Counted from the first letter of the stretch, positions 23,442-32,623 are shown. The stretch: DNA of 42,880 nt from an uncultured Clostridia bacterium (GCA_947365965.1 CANAZG010000017.1:1-42880); one strand, 5' to 3'. Notes: a model not told the origin generated them from the letters alone. A program made the numbers and translations.

Positions 23442-25241
23442 TCAGCCCCGCCGCCGGAAGGTCACGGCCAGAGCAAGCCCCGCCGCCAGAAGGGCCCCCG
23501 AACCCGCCAGCATGGTCAGGCCGGTCCCGCCCGCCTCCTGGGGGCTCCCCTCCTCCCCGGGGCGGCGGAATCCCTCCGGCCGGTCCTTGGCAAAGACCTC
23601 CGCCGCGTCCTGCCGGGGCTGGAACCCGCCGTGGCCGCCGCCGTCTCCGGACATGGAGCCCATGGCGGACAGGGCCAGCCCGGATGCGTCCACCAGACCG
23701 GCACTGTGCTCCGCCTGTCCCTGGCTGGTGGAGGGGACGGTCCCCGCCAGCTGGCCCCGGACGCTCTCCGCCCGCAGTGCGCAGAAGGTCCTCAGGGCCT
23801 CCACGCCCTGCTCAAATTCCTCGTAGGTGCAGAACATGGTGGGGTCCTCCGCCGCGTAGGGGGCGATGAGGGCAAAGGTGCTGTCAATAAGCGCCTGACA
23901 GCTGCCGCTGTCAAAGAGCTCCTCGATGAACTGGGCGTAGTACTGGTGGTACAGGTCCGTGTACTCCTGGCTGCGGAAGATCCAGGCGACCATGGGCCGG
24001 TCCTCCAGATCCCCGGAGGTGACCGGATCGTCAATGGGCTCGTTGACCGCCGCCTCCGCGCTGCCGGTCTGGAATCCGCCGAAGGCCAGATTGTAGTCCC
24101 ACGGGATCATGGCCAGCCGGCCGTCCTCCTCGTAGAGGTAGTAGTTGTGGACCATGCCGCCGGTGTAGCTGTCCCCGTTGCAGACAAAGCCGTGGACCAC
24201 AAAGTAGCGCAGGACCTGTTCCACGTCCACGGCCCCGGCGGCCTCCTCCCCGCCCAGCGCCTTCAGGGCGGCGATGAGCCGGTCCTTGTCCTGATCCGTA
24301 ACGGCGGTCTTGGCGTTATCAAAGATGTTGGGGTAGCTGTCCGGATCGTCGTCCGCATACTGGAGCTTCACGTCCCCGCTGCCCATACCGCCCATGCCGC
24401 CGGGGCCGCCGCCCCTCGGTCCGCTCTCCTGTCCGCCGCCGGGCGGGGTGAACTGGCCGCCGTCCTCCCCTTTGCCGGGCCGCTGGGGCAGGTCCTCCCC
24501 GGCAAAGGGCGGCGCACCGCCGTCATCAAAGGCGGCCGGATCAAAGTCCCCGGCAAAGTCCGCCGGGTCAAAATCTCCGGAAAAGTCCGCCGGGTCAAAG
24601 CTGCCGCCCCGGTCCCCGCCGAAGCTGAGGCTGTCGGGCTTGTAGAGCTCCCCGGCGTCCGTGCCGTAGTTCCGGCGGAGGAACGCGTCCTCCACCCCCT
24701 CCACCGCAAGATACAGGCCCCAGGGCTCCCCGTTGACGGTGATGGAGACATAGCTGCACAGGGGCGCGGCCACGCCAAAGGCCCCCATGAGCTGATAGCA
24801 GAGAAAGTCCTTCATCAGGGTGTTGTCCTGGATGAGGTTGTTCAGGCTCAGTTTGTCCAGGCCGTAGTAGGTGTTGGCGTCGTCGTAGTGGTCAAACTCC
24901 ACCTTGAAGCTGTAGCGGTTGTTTCCATAGGAGGACACCGTGGACAGGGAGGAGTTGCCCTTGGCCCGGATGGCCACGTTCCGGCAGGCCTCGCCGTCGA
25001 TGACCAGGGTGCAGGCGGCGTACTCCTTGTCCTCGCATCCGCTCAGGAAGTCCTCCCAGCCGTCCATGATAATGTCCAGGGTGTGGACCCGGCCTGCGTC
25101 AAAGAGGCGCTCCTCGTACCCCAGGCCCCCGGCCGCCGGCTGGAGCCCCAGGGCCTCGCCGCCCATGAACAGAACCGTCACCGCCAGGGTCAGGGCCAGC
25201 GCCAGGGCGCAGAATCGGTCAATATACTTGTGGGTGGACAT
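23442..25241 (-). CDS. CotH-kinase-family secreted/membrane protein
   Basis: 599 residues. An N-terminal signal or anchor helix lies at about 8-30. The CotH kinase domain shows RAKGNSS (93-99), KLSLNNLIQDNTLMKDFLCY (about 130-149), GEPWGLYLAVEGVEDAFL and the metal/catalytic IPWDYNLAFGG (about 379-389). A Gly/Asp-rich insert (about 205-295) with three near-copies of DPADFxGDF interrupts the domain. A C-terminal hydrophobic helix plus FRRRG looks like a membrane anchor. CotH proteins are atypical secreted kinases; in Bacillus CotH phosphorylates spore coat proteins. ATG 25241 is 5 bp after the stop of the DUF4956 gene, so the genes are tightly coupled. Substrate here is unknown. Confidence 0.88.
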   Translation of the reverse strand: MSTHKYIDRFCALALALTLAVTVLFMGGEALGLQPAAGGLGYEERLFDAGRVHTLDIIMDGWEDFLSGCEDKEYAACTLVIDGEACRNVAIRAKGNSSLSTVSSYGNNRYSFKVEFDHYDDANTYYGLDKLSLNNLIQDNTLMKDFLCYQLMGAFGVAAPLCSYVSITVNGEPWGLYLAVEGVEDAFLRRNYGTDAGELYKPDSLSFGGDRGGSFDPADFSGDFDPADFAGDFDPAAFDDGGAPPFAGEDLPQRPGKGEDGGQFTPPGGGQESGPRGGGPGGMGGMGSGDVKLQYADDDPDSYPNIFDNAKTAVTDQDKDRLIAALKALGGEEAAGAVDVEQVLRYFVVHGFVCNGDSYTGGMVHNYYLYEEDGRLAMIPWDYNLAFGGFQTGSAEAAVNEPIDDPVTSGDLEDRPMVAWIFRSQEYTDLYHQYYAQFIEELFDSGSCQALIDSTFALIAPYAAEDPTMFCTYEEFEQGVEALRTFCALRAESVRGQLAGTVPSTSQGQAEHSAGLVDASGLALSAMGSMSGDGGGHGGFQPRQDAAEVFAKDRPEGFRRPGEEGSPQEAGGTGLTMLAGSGALLAAGLALAVTFRRRG

Positions 25242-25246
25242 GGCGC

Positions 25247-25921
25247 TTACCCCATGTAGTCCCCGTTGTAGCTCACCAGCGCCGCGCTGCGGACCCCCTC
25301 CATGGAGGCCAGGGTGTTGACGAAGCCGGTATCCTCCCCCAGGAGGCGCAGCTCCAGCTGGAGCTCCACCTCCCCGGCCTGGACGGTCTTGCTCTTCACC
25401 ACCAGCCGCTTTACGCTCCGCTCCAGGCAGGAGCGGGCGGCGGTCTCGCTCTCTCCTCCCTCGCAGCGGAGCACCATGATGTAGGGATTCAGGTGGGACT
25501 TCCGGTTTACCAGAGCCAGCAGGACCGCCCCCACGCACACGCTGCCCGCCACGGCCAGGGGGATCAGCCCCGCCGCCAGCACGATGCCCGCAGCAATGGC
25601 CCAGAAGAGAAAGGCGATGTCCAGGGGTTCCTTGATGGCGGTGCGGAAGCGGACGATGGACAGCGCACCCACCATGCCCAGGGACAGCACCACGTTGCTG
25701 GTCACCGCCAGAATGACCAGGGTGGTAATCATGGTCAGGGCAACCAGGGTCACCCCGAAGCTGGAGGAGTACATAACCCCGGAGAAGGTCTTCTTGTAGA
25801 CCAGGAAGATGAACATGCCCAGTCCAAAGGACAGCAGCAGGGCCAGGGCCATATCAAAGAGGCTCACCGAGGCCGCGTTTTCCAGAAAGCTGGACTTGAA
25901 GATGTCTTGAAATGTCAGCAT
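25247..25921 (-). CDS. DUF4956 domain membrane protein
   Basis: 224 residues. Four hydrophobic helices (about 20-45, 50-75, 80-95 and 105-135) are followed by a cytoplasmic alpha/beta domain (145-224). The core SLGMVGALSIVRFRTAIKEPLDIAFLFWAIAAGI is the DUF4956 hallmark. The family is typically encoded with VTC-domain polyphosphate polymerases and CotH proteins, exactly as here: VTC is 45 bp upstream and CotH 5 bp downstream. It may form the membrane path or partner of the polymerase; this is inference from context. Confidence 0.9.
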   Translation of the reverse strand: MLTFQDIFKSSFLENAASVSLFDMALALLLSFGLGMFIFLVYKKTFSGVMYSSSFGVTLVALTMITTLVILAVTSNVVLSLGMVGALSIVRFRTAIKEPLDIAFLFWAIAAGIVLAAGLIPLAVAGSVCVGAVLLALVNRKSHLNPYIMVLRCEGGESETAARSCLERSVKRLVVKSKTVQAGEVELQLELRLLGEDTGFVNTLASMEGVRSAALVSYNGDYMG

Positions 25922-25966
25922 GGCAGGTTGGATTCCTTTCTCAGATCGTCAGATATGGATGCCGGC

Positions 25967-26638
25967 TCAGCCGTACTGCCGGCAGGCCGCGTACTTGGAG
26001 AAGGCCTCTGTCCGGCGGCCCGGCAGCTGCACCGCGTCCCGGATCACGTCCGGCAGATAGGCCCCCCACTTTACCTCCAGGAGCAGGGGGTCCCCGGGCA
26101 CGGGGACGGTGACGCAGTCCGGGTCCAGGAGGTCCGTGGCCGCCAGGCCGGTGCGGATGCCGTAGTCCAGGGTGATCCGCACGTCCCCGGGGCCGAAGAC
26201 AAAGGCCTCCCGGGTGTAGTCCACAATGGTACGGGGCCGCAGAAGCGATCCGGTCATGCGGGCACGGAGCTCCCAGACCAGGTCCCGGCCGCCGCCCTCC
26301 ATCCAGCCCAGATCCCCGGCCAGGAGGGCGCGGACCTCCCCGGCGGAGAGATGGGCCGCCTCCTTCCGGCACAGGCCGTTTGCCTTGCTCTTCTTCTCCA
26401 GGCGGATGAACGATGGGTCCAGATCATAGCAGCGGATGCGGAATTTCTCCCGCCGGTCCACGCCGTCGATCTTCTCCCGCAGGGCCCGGTCCGAGGGGGT
26501 GTCGAAGTACAGGCTGCGGACCAGATACCGGCCCTGGCTGCCGTGGCCGTCCGGCCGGGCCATCAGGCGCAGCCGCCGGCGCAGGACCAGCAGGTCCCCC
26601 GGCGAGATGGGGTGCTTCCACTCGTGGCGGAATGTCAT
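25967..26638 (-). CDS. VTC-domain polyphosphate polymerase
   Basis: 223 residues, essentially just the VTC tunnel domain. Basic and acidic residues lining the VTC4 tunnel are conserved in YLVRSLYFDT, KFRIRCYD, RLEKKSK, TIVDYTREAF and LLEVKWGAYLP. In yeast the domain makes polyphosphate from ATP and feeds it through the membrane; bacterial members are encoded with DUF4956 and CotH. ATG 26638 has GGGAGGAG upstream. The gene is the first of a leftward three-gene operon and faces a two-component pair across a 183-bp spacer. Confidence 0.88.
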   Translation of the reverse strand: MTFRHEWKHPISPGDLLVLRRRLRLMARPDGHGSQGRYLVRSLYFDTPSDRALREKIDGVDRREKFRIRCYDLDPSFIRLEKKSKANGLCRKEAAHLSAGEVRALLAGDLGWMEGGGRDLVWELRARMTGSLLRPRTIVDYTREAFVFGPGDVRITLDYGIRTGLAATDLLDPDCVTVPVPGDPLLLEVKWGAYLPDVIRDAVQLPGRRTEAFSKYAACRQYG

Positions 26639-26714
26639 GGGCGCTCCTCCCTTCTGCGGCGGTTCTCCTCCGCAGGGAACAGTGTACGGCCTGTGGCTGA
26701 AATGACGCTGAAAA

Positions 26715-26728
26715 ATTTGTAAACAAAT
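26715..26728. promoter_or_regulatory. 14-bp palindrome ATTTGT-AA-ACAAAT in divergent spacer
   Basis: It lies between the VTC operon and the response-regulator gene, in an A+T-rich patch within G+C-rich DNA. It could be an operator shared by the two divergent units, possibly for the adjacent response regulator. Confidence 0.35.
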
Positions 26729-26749
26729 CGTGTTCTCCCCTCTTTGCCC

Positions 26750-26778
26750 TGGAAAGGCGGGAGCGGGTGTGGTATACT
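26750..26778 (+). promoter_or_regulatory. Promoter of two-component operon
   Basis: -35 TGGAAA (26750-26755), 17-bp spacer, extended -10 TGGTATACT (26770-26778), about 45 bp before the start codon. Confidence 0.55.
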
Positions 26779-26821
26779 GCGAAAAAAAGCGCCCCCGGCG
26801 GGGCGCGGGAGGGCGGATACT

Positions 26822-27496
26822 GTGCGGATACTCATTGTGGAGGACGACAAGCTCCTGGCCGCGGCTCTGGCGGACCTGCTGGAGGCCAGGGGGTTTGAGA
26901 CGGAGACGGTGTGGGACGGGGAGAGCGGCGCGGCCTACGGGGAGCTGGGGGTCTACGATCTGGTGATTCTGGACGTGATGCTGCCGAAGATGGACGGCCG
27001 GCAGGTGGCCCGGCAGCTGCGGGAGCGGCGCTGCGGCGTGCCCATCCTCATGCTCACCGCCCTCTCCGGTGTCTCGGACCGGGTGGAGGGCCTGGAGGCG
27101 GGGGCGGACTACTACCTGCCCAAGCCCTTTGACGCCCGGGAGCTCATCGCCTGCGTCAACGCCCTCCTTCGCCGCCAGGGGGGACAGGTGGACGAGCTGC
27201 GCTGGGGCAACACGGGGCTGGACCTGGCCGCCGGGACCCTCTCCTGCGGGGACCGGCAGGTGAGATTGTCCGCCAAGGAGTTCGGGGTCATGCGCCACCT
27301 GATGGGCTCCGGGAGAGGGAACGTCTCCAAGGAGGCGCTGCTGGAGCGGGTATGGGGCTTTGAGTCCAACGCCGTGGAGAACCACGTGGAGGTGTACGTG
27401 GGATTTCTCCGCAAAAAGCTGCGGAGCATCGGGTCAGACGTGCGCATCGCGGCGGTGCGGGGCCTGGGATATCATCTGGAGGTGGAGGAGACATGA
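26822..27496 (+). CDS. OmpR-family response regulator
   Basis: 224 residues. The receiver domain begins VRILIVEDDKLLAAAL with the acidic pair ED-D, the phospho-acceptor Asp in VILDVMLPKMDG (about residue 51) and K in YYLPKPFDARELIA. The winged-helix effector domain (about 125-224) ends VRGLGYHLE. The start is GTG at 26822 with GGGAGGG 8 bases upstream. It overlaps the histidine-kinase gene by 4 bp (ATGA), so the two are coupled. Regulated genes are unknown; the divergent VTC operon is the obvious candidate. Confidence 0.9.
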   Translation: MRILIVEDDKLLAAALADLLEARGFETETVWDGESGAAYGELGVYDLVILDVMLPKMDGRQVARQLRERRCGVPILMLTALSGVSDRVEGLEAGADYYLPKPFDARELIACVNALLRRQGGQVDELRWGNTGLDLAAGTLSCGDRQVRLSAKEFGVMRHLMGSGRGNVSKEALLERVWGFESNAVENHVEVYVGFLRKKLRSIGSDVRIAAVRGLGYHLEVEET

Positions 27497-28695
27497 TCCG
27501 GCGGCTGCGAATAAAGTTTGTGTGCATCAACATGGTCCTGGTGACGGCCATGCTGTGGGCCATTCTGGCCGTGGTCCTCCACTCCACCCAGGCGGGGCTG
27601 GCCTCGGAGAGCATACGGGCCATGGAGGCTGCGGCCCTGCCCGGGCCGCAGCGGCCGGCGGGTCCCGGATGGGGCCCCCGCTGCTTCACCCTGGAGCCGG
27701 GCCCCGGCGGGGATCTGATCGCCTCGCCCGGGGCGGACAGCTTTGGCGGCGAGGCGTGGCTGCGTCAGGTGTGGGAGACGGCCCGGGGGCGGCAGGAGGG
27801 CCTTCTGGAGGCGGAGGGCCTGCGGTTTCGCCGGGTGGGGCCGCCGGAGCGGCAGAAGGTGGTCTTTGCCGACGCCTCCGGGGAGCTGGCCGCCATGGCC
27901 AGCCTGCGGCGGAGCTGCCTGCTGGTGGGCTGCGGGGGCTTTCTGGCCTTTCTGGGGCTCAGCATCCTGCTGGCCCGGTGGGCGGTGGGACCTGTGGACC
28001 AGGCGTGGCGGCGGCAGCAGCAGTTTGTGGCGGACGCGTCCCACGAGCTGAAGACGCCCCTGACGGTGATCCTGGCCAACGCGGAGCTGCTGGCGGACCC
28101 GGGCTGCGCCGGGCAGGCGCGGCTGGCGGGGAACATCCTCACCGTGGCCCGGCAGATGCGCTCCCTGGTGGAGCGGCTTCTGGAGCTGGCCCGGATGGAC
28201 GTGGGGAAGGGGGAGGCCCAGGAGCCGGTGGATCTGAGCCGACTGGTGGGGGACGCCCTGCTGCCCTTTGAGCCGGTGTTCTTCGAGGCGGGGCTGACCC
28301 TGGAGAGCCATGTGGAGGAGGGGATCTGGGTCCGGGGCAGCGGGGTGCAGCTGGCCCAGGCGGCGGACATCCTCCTGGACAACGCCAGGAAGTACGCCGC
28401 CCCGGAGAGCGCCGTATCCCTCCGGCTGGAGCGGACGGGGCGGTGGTGCCTTCTGCGGGTGGCCACCGCCGGGGAGCCCCTGACCCGGCAGGAACGGCAG
28501 GACGTGTTCAAGCGGTTCTACCGGGCGGACCCGGCCCGGGCCCGGGAGGGGGGCTGCGGCCTGGGCCTGTCCATCGCCCAGAGCATCGCCGCCGCCCACA
28601 GGGGGCGGATTTGGGCGGAGAGCGGCCTGGCGGGCAACGTCTTTCTGATCCGGCTGCCGGTGTGCCCGGGGCCGGGGGCGGCTGGGGGACGATAG
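27493..28695 (+). CDS. Sensor histidine kinase
   Basis: 400 residues. Two membrane helices (about 10-31 and 143-163) enclose a sensor region of about 110 residues outside the cell. The kinase core follows: H-box DASHELKTPLTVI (His-184), N-box DILLDNARK (Asn-297), F-box DVFKRFYRAD and G-box GCGLGLS (354-360). There is no HAMP of normal length. The sensor domain is Gly/Pro-rich and unrecognised. It phosphorylates the response regulator encoded directly upstream. Confidence 0.9.
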   Translation: MIRRLRIKFVCINMVLVTAMLWAILAVVLHSTQAGLASESIRAMEAAALPGPQRPAGPGWGPRCFTLEPGPGGDLIASPGADSFGGEAWLRQVWETARGRQEGLLEAEGLRFRRVGPPERQKVVFADASGELAAMASLRRSCLLVGCGGFLAFLGLSILLARWAVGPVDQAWRRQQQFVADASHELKTPLTVILANAELLADPGCAGQARLAGNILTVARQMRSLVERLLELARMDVGKGEAQEPVDLSRLVGDALLPFEPVFFEAGLTLESHVEEGIWVRGSGVQLAQAADILLDNARKYAAPESAVSLRLERTGRWCLLRVATAGEPLTRQERQDVFKRFYRADPARAREGGCGLGLSIAQSIAAAHRGRIWAESGLAGNVFLIRLPVCPGPGAAGGR

Positions 28696-28733
28696 ACGGA
28701 CTGCGGGGGCGGGCGCCGCTCCGGATTGCCAAA

Positions 28734-28760
28734 GGCCGGCGCAGCCTCGCTGCGCCGGCC
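28734..28760. terminator. Hairpin between convergent kinase and GNAT genes
   Basis: An 11-bp stem GGCCGGCGCAG / CTGCGCCGGCC with a 5-nt loop. Only weak T-richness follows (CTCTCGATTC to the right, CTTTGG to the left). Confidence 0.5.
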
Positions 28761-28768
28761 CTCTCGAT

Positions 28769-29203
28769 TCAATTTACGGCAAACGCCGTCCAATCCGCAC
28801 GGTTATACACCATCACGTCCCCCGCCCTCTCCATGCCCAGCTTCTCGTAGAAGGGGACGGTGCTCTCGTGGGCGCAGGTATACAGGATGATGTTTTCCTC
28901 TCCTCCGGCAATCTCCAGAGCCCGCTTCACCAGGGCCCGTCCGATTCCCTGACCAGTGCGCCCCCGGACCACCCCCAGGTCTGTGATGAAGAGCCAGTAG
29001 GCGAAGTCCGTGATGGCAAAGCAGACCCCAACCAGCGCGCCGTCCCGGTCCCTGGCCGTCAGGCTGATGGCGGCTCTGTCCACCAGGGCGGCGATCCGCT
29101 CCTCAAACCGCTCCCTGGGATACTGGGACCCCAGATCCGTTTTTCGCAGGAAATCAATATACGCCGCCGGCGTCAGCCGCTCCTCCTGAATGAGATCATC
29201 CAT
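28769..29203 (-). CDS. GNAT family N-acetyltransferase
   Basis: 144 residues. Motif A is clear: ITDLGVVRGRTGQGIGRALVKRALEIAGG, with RTGQGIG the pyrophosphate-binding R/QxxGxG/A loop, then STVPFYEKLGMERAG at the C-terminal end. The substrate is unknown. ATG 29203 has GGAGG 7-8 bases upstream; a 13-codon in-frame extension upstream reads into the repeat at 29219-29268 and is rejected. It stands alone between the two-component pair and yycH. Confidence 0.85.
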   Translation of the reverse strand: MDDLIQEERLTPAAYIDFLRKTDLGSQYPRERFEERIAALVDRAAISLTARDRDGALVGVCFAITDFAYWLFITDLGVVRGRTGQGIGRALVKRALEIAGGEENIILYTCAHESTVPFYEKLGMERAGDVMVYNRADWTAFAVN

Positions 29204-29218
29204 GACATGTCCTCCATT

Positions 29219-29268
29219 TTCTCTTCTTTTCTTTGTGAACAAAGAAAAGAAGCAAAAGAAAAACTTTA
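29219..29268. repeat. Copy of A+T-rich palindromic repeat (family 2)
   Basis: It contains CTTTTCTTTGTGAACAAAG, then AAAAGAAGCAAAAG and AAAAACTTT. The palindrome CTTTGTGAACAAAG with matching flanking purine block is the same as in the element at 32441-32623 and the degenerate copy at 5943-5998. It lies just before the GNAT gene start, so it is part of that gene's upstream region. Confidence 0.65.
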
Positions 29269-29348
29269 TTTTCCTTCGGGCGGCGTACCGTGGGCATCAT
29301 GCGGGGTTTGTCTGATGTTCTTTCCCTATTTCTTTGTTTTCCTGTCGC

Positions 29349-30623
29349 TCATCGGGCCAGCCACTGGGCGGTCATCTCCCCTGCGCCGCTGTCCACATAC
29401 CCGATGGACAGCCCGGCCCCCGGGTACAGGGACGCGATGGCCTGGGCCATGTCCGGCGGCAGCAGGGCGGCGGTCTCCTCCAGGGCCGTATAGGCCCGGC
29501 AGCGGTAGGAGAAGGCCGTAATGGCTCCGCCGGTGATGATGACAGACAGGGCGTCCCCCTCGTCGGAGAAGTAGACCGGGAGCCCCTGGGTCTGGTAGCG
29601 GAAAAAGATGGTCCAGCCGTCCTCGCGCTCCTCCACCGCCCGCAGGCGCAGCGGCGACGCGCCGGCCCCCTCGGTGAGGGCCTCCGCCAGTCCCCAGGCA
29701 GCCCGCAGGGCCTCCCGGGCCTCCGGCTTGTCCCCGGCCGAGGCGCGGACCTGATAGAGGGGAGCCGCCGCCTCCCCCCGGCTGTTGAAGCTGACCGCGC
29801 CGTCGGGGCTGATGCGCAGGGTGCGGGGGGACTCCTCCACCACCTCCGCGCCGCTGCTCTCCGTGTACCGGAAGACGGTGTGGGGGTTGAAGTCCAGGGC
29901 CGTCAGCAGGTTGTAGGTAGAATAGGCCGCCGGCAGATCCCCCTGGACCGCCGGCGCGTCCTCCGCCTCCGCCACCAGCACCGTATAGGGGGCCAGGGGA
30001 GCGTAATTGGTCTCATAGGCAAAGGTGCTGCCGTTGGGGGACAGGCCGGCGCAGACCTCCCGCACTGCGGAGGCGGGCAGGGCGGTGGCGCAGCGGAAGA
30101 TCTCCCCGGCCTCGCTGCGCAGGTACAGCACCGCGTCCTCCTCCTCGCACGTCAGGGCCATGCTGCGCACGTCCCGCTCCAGCTCCACCTCCTCCCCCAG
30201 CCACGCCGCCGCCACCTCCAGGGGCAGCTGGCCCGTGAGATCCAGATAGAGCCCCGGCTCCTCCAGGGCGTCCCGCAGGGTCTTGTCCGCCGCCGCCCCC
30301 AGCTCCGTGGCGGAGCCCAGGGCCTCCTGGAAGAGGGGGATCAGCTGATCCAGCAGGGGATCCGCGCCGTCCACGTGGAGCTGGCCGTACCGGCCGTACT
30401 CGATGTCGCTGGTGACCATCACGTGTACGGCGGGGAACATCTCCTCCGGTCCCCCGGCCTGGGTCTGGTCCCCGTCCGCCGGCCGGGGGACCAGCAGGCT
30501 CTGGACCTGGGCGGCCCAGCTGGTGTGGAACAGGGGCAGGCGGGAGATGAGAAACAGGGCGGAGAGGCTCAGAAGCAGGATGGCCAGATTTTGCAGCGCG
30601 TTTCGCAGGTGCTTATTCACCAT
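29349..30623 (-). CDS. yycH: YycH-like regulatory protein of the WalRK system
   Basis: 424 residues. One N-terminal membrane helix (about 10-30; [18 protein letters not shown]) anchors a large extracytoplasmic region. The overall length, topology and the place directly after walK identify it as YycH, which in Bacillus binds the WalK membrane helices and tunes kinase activity. Sequence similarity within the family is low, so the call leans on position (the start overlaps the walK end by 11 bp). The usual next genes yycI and yycJ are absent; a GNAT gene follows. Confidence 0.78.
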   Translation of the reverse strand: MVNKHLRNALQNLAILLLSLSALFLISRLPLFHTSWAAQVQSLLVPRPADGDQTQAGGPEEMFPAVHVMVTSDIEYGRYGQLHVDGADPLLDQLIPLFQEALGSATELGAAADKTLRDALEEPGLYLDLTGQLPLEVAAAWLGEEVELERDVRSMALTCEEEDAVLYLRSEAGEIFRCATALPASAVREVCAGLSPNGSTFAYETNYAPLAPYTVLVAEAEDAPAVQGDLPAAYSTYNLLTALDFNPHTVFRYTESSGAEVVEESPRTLRISPDGAVSFNSRGEAAAPLYQVRASAGDKPEAREALRAAWGLAEALTEGAGASPLRLRAVEEREDGWTIFFRYQTQGLPVYFSDEGDALSVIITGGAITAFSYRCRAYTALEETAALLPPDMAQAIASLYPGAGLSIGYVDSGAGEMTAQWLAR

Positions 30624-32421
30624 GGCCGTCCTCCCGCTCCTGGCGGATGGGCAGCACGATGCGCACCGTGGTGCCCGGTCCCTCGTGGTCCGTCAGGCCG
30701 ATGGAGCCGTGGTGGCGCAGCACGATCTCCCGGGCGATGGAGAGGCCCAGGCCCGTGCCGCCGCTCTCCCGGGAGCGGGCCTTGTCCACCCGGTAGAACC
30801 GATCGAAGATCCGTTCCCGGTCCTTGGGGGGGATGCCGATGCCGGTGTCGGACACCTCGATCCACACCTTCCCGCCCCGCACCCCCGCGTCCACGGTGAT
30901 GGTGCCACCGTCGGGGGTGTACTTGATGGAGTTGCCCACCACGTTCATCATCACCTGCTCCAGCCGGCTCCGGTCCCCGGTCAGCATGGGCAGGCTGCGG
31001 CCATACTGGCGCACCAGGGTGTGGCCCCGGCGCTGGGCCTCCAGCTCCACGGCCTTGCACACGCTCTCAATGGCCTCCAGCAGGGAGAAGCGGACCATCT
31101 TGATCTCCGCCCGGCCGGAGTCCAGGCGGCTGAGGGTGAGGAGGTCCTGGACAATGCGGGTCATGCGGTCCGTCTCGCTGATGATGATGTCCAGAAAGCC
31201 GCTCTCCGTCTCCCGGGGGATGTCCTCCACCGTGCGCAGGGTCTCGGCGTAGCTGCGCACATTGGTGAGGGGGGTGCGCAGCTCGTGGGAGACGTTGGCC
31301 ACGAACTCCTTGCGCATCTCCTCGTTCTTTCGCTGGACGGTCACGTCGTGGAGCACCGCCATGGCGCCGCCGTCCTCCCCGTCGGACACCGGGGCCAGAT
31401 ACAGCTCCAGGGCCCGCTCCCCCACGCTCAGCTCCCCGGACAGGGAGTTGGGCCGCTGGAGCCCCATAACCTTCCACAGGGGGAATTGCTGGCCAAAGAG
31501 CTCGTCGTAGTCGTAGAAGGAGACCTCCCGGCCCAGCATCTGGCTGGCCGCGGGGTTGCTGGTGAGCACGGTCCCGTCGCTGGCAAAGGAGACCACGCCG
31601 TCGGACATGTGAAGAAAGAGGGTGTCCAGCTTGTTGCGCTCGCTGGCCACCGCGTCCAGGGTCTCCTGGAGCACGGAGGCCATGTCGTTGAAGGTGGTGG
31701 TGAGGATTCCGATCTCGTCGGTGGACTCCACCTCAATGGTGGACCCGAAGTCCCCCGCCGCCACCTGCTCCGCCCGCTCGGTGAGCCGCTCGATGGGGAT
31801 AATCATGGTCTTGCTGAGCAGAAAGCTCAGGAGCACGGAGATGAGCAGCCCCACCAGCAGGGCCTGGACGATGATGAGAAAGAGCTGGCTGTTGAGGGCG
31901 CTGACCGTGTCCCGGTTGTCGTAGATGTAGATGATGAAGGCGTTGTCCCCGCCGGTGATGGGGATGGCGATGTCCATGTAGTTGGCGGTGATGTCGCTGT
32001 CGTCGCCCACCTCGTCCGTGCCGCCGGCGATGCTGTTGCGGGCGGCCAGGAGGTTGGGGGTGGCCTGGAGGCGCTCATAGCCCGCCTGATCCTGGCTGCC
32101 GGCCAGGAACGCGCCGGTGCGGCCCTCCAGGATGTAGTAGTTGCGGGTGCTGGAGTTGAGGCCCAGGTCCAGGGCCTTGACCTCGATCATCTCCTGGAGC
32201 TTCTGGGCGCCGTCGTCCTGGGCGGCCTCCCGGCGCAGGGAGCTGACAAAGGCGGCGTTGGCGGGGTCGGAGTCCCCGAACACGCTCTCCATGCGCTGGT
32301 AGAACTCGTCAATATAGAACCCGGTGATGCTGGTCATCATGAAAGCGCCGACGATGGTCATCAGGGACGTGATGAGCAGCAGCATGATGAGCACCAGCTT
32401 CATGTGCAGGCTGCGAAACAA
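30613..32421 (-). CDS. walK: WalK (YycG/VicK) sensor histidine kinase
   Basis: 602 residues: TM1 (about 8-30), an extracytoplasmic sensor (31-178), TM2 (about 180-203), HAMP (204-256), PAS (about 262-370), the phospho-acceptor in [19 protein letters not shown] (His-379) and an HATPase domain (to 595) ending in the D-rich [12 protein letters not shown] box. This order is specific for WalK, the essential kinase of cell-wall metabolism in low-G+C Gram-positives. The start TTG 32421 is chosen because GGGGGGAG lies 5 bases upstream; an ATG six codons on (32403) has no ribosome site. walR is 238 bp upstream rather than adjacent, because a repeat element lies between. Confidence 0.92.
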   Translation of the reverse strand: MFRSLHMKLVLIMLLLITSLMTIVGAFMMTSITGFYIDEFYQRMESVFGDSDPANAAFVSSLRREAAQDDGAQKLQEMIEVKALDLGLNSSTRNYYILEGRTGAFLAGSQDQAGYERLQATPNLLAARNSIAGGTDEVGDDSDITANYMDIAIPITGGDNAFIIYIYDNRDTVSALNSQLFLIIVQALLVGLLISVLLSFLLSKTMIIPIERLTERAEQVAAGDFGSTIEVESTDEIGILTTTFNDMASVLQETLDAVASERNKLDTLFLHMSDGVVSFASDGTVLTSNPAASQMLGREVSFYDYDELFGQQFPLWKVMGLQRPNSLSGELSVGERALELYLAPVSDGEDGGAMAVLHDVTVQRKNEEMRKEFVANVSHELRTPLTNVRSYAETLRTVEDIPRETESGFLDIIISETDRMTRIVQDLLTLSRLDSGRAEIKMVRFSLLEAIESVCKAVELEAQRRGHTLVRQYGRSLPMLTGDRSRLEQVMMNVVGNSIKYTPDGGTITVDAGVRGGKVWIEVSDTGIGIPPKDRERIFDRFYRVDKARSRESGGTGLGLSIAREIVLRHHGSIGLTDHEGPGTTVRIVLPIRQEREDGHGE

Positions 32422-32440
32422 CGGACTCCCCCCTTTTTTC

Positions 32441-32623
32441 AGTAGTCATCCTTTTTCTTGAAAGAAAAAGGATCAAAAAGAACTTTAGAGGTAGGATTCT
32501 GTGGCTGCCGACGGATCTGACGGGCTGTAAACGCCTCCGTCAGACTGCCGGCAGCCCTGGATAACTCCTTGAAAGTTTTTCTTTTGATTCTTTTCTTTGT
32601 TCACAAAGAAAAGAATGATTACT
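32441..32623. repeat. 183-bp inverted-repeat element (family 2, complete) between walR and walK
   Basis: The left end reads AGTAGTCATCCTTTTTCTTG, then AAAGAAAAAGGATC and AAAAAGAACTTT; the right end, read on the other strand, gives AGTAATCATTCTTTTCTTTG, then TGAACAAAGAAAAGAATC and AAAAGAAAAACTTT. Each end is itself a palindrome. The core (about 32497-32565) is G+C-rich and folds on CTGCCGG/CCGACGG- and TGACGG/CCGTCA-type stems. This resembles a MITE or a pair of inverted REP-like units. It may also act as a processing or attenuation site in the walRK message. Confidence 0.7.
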
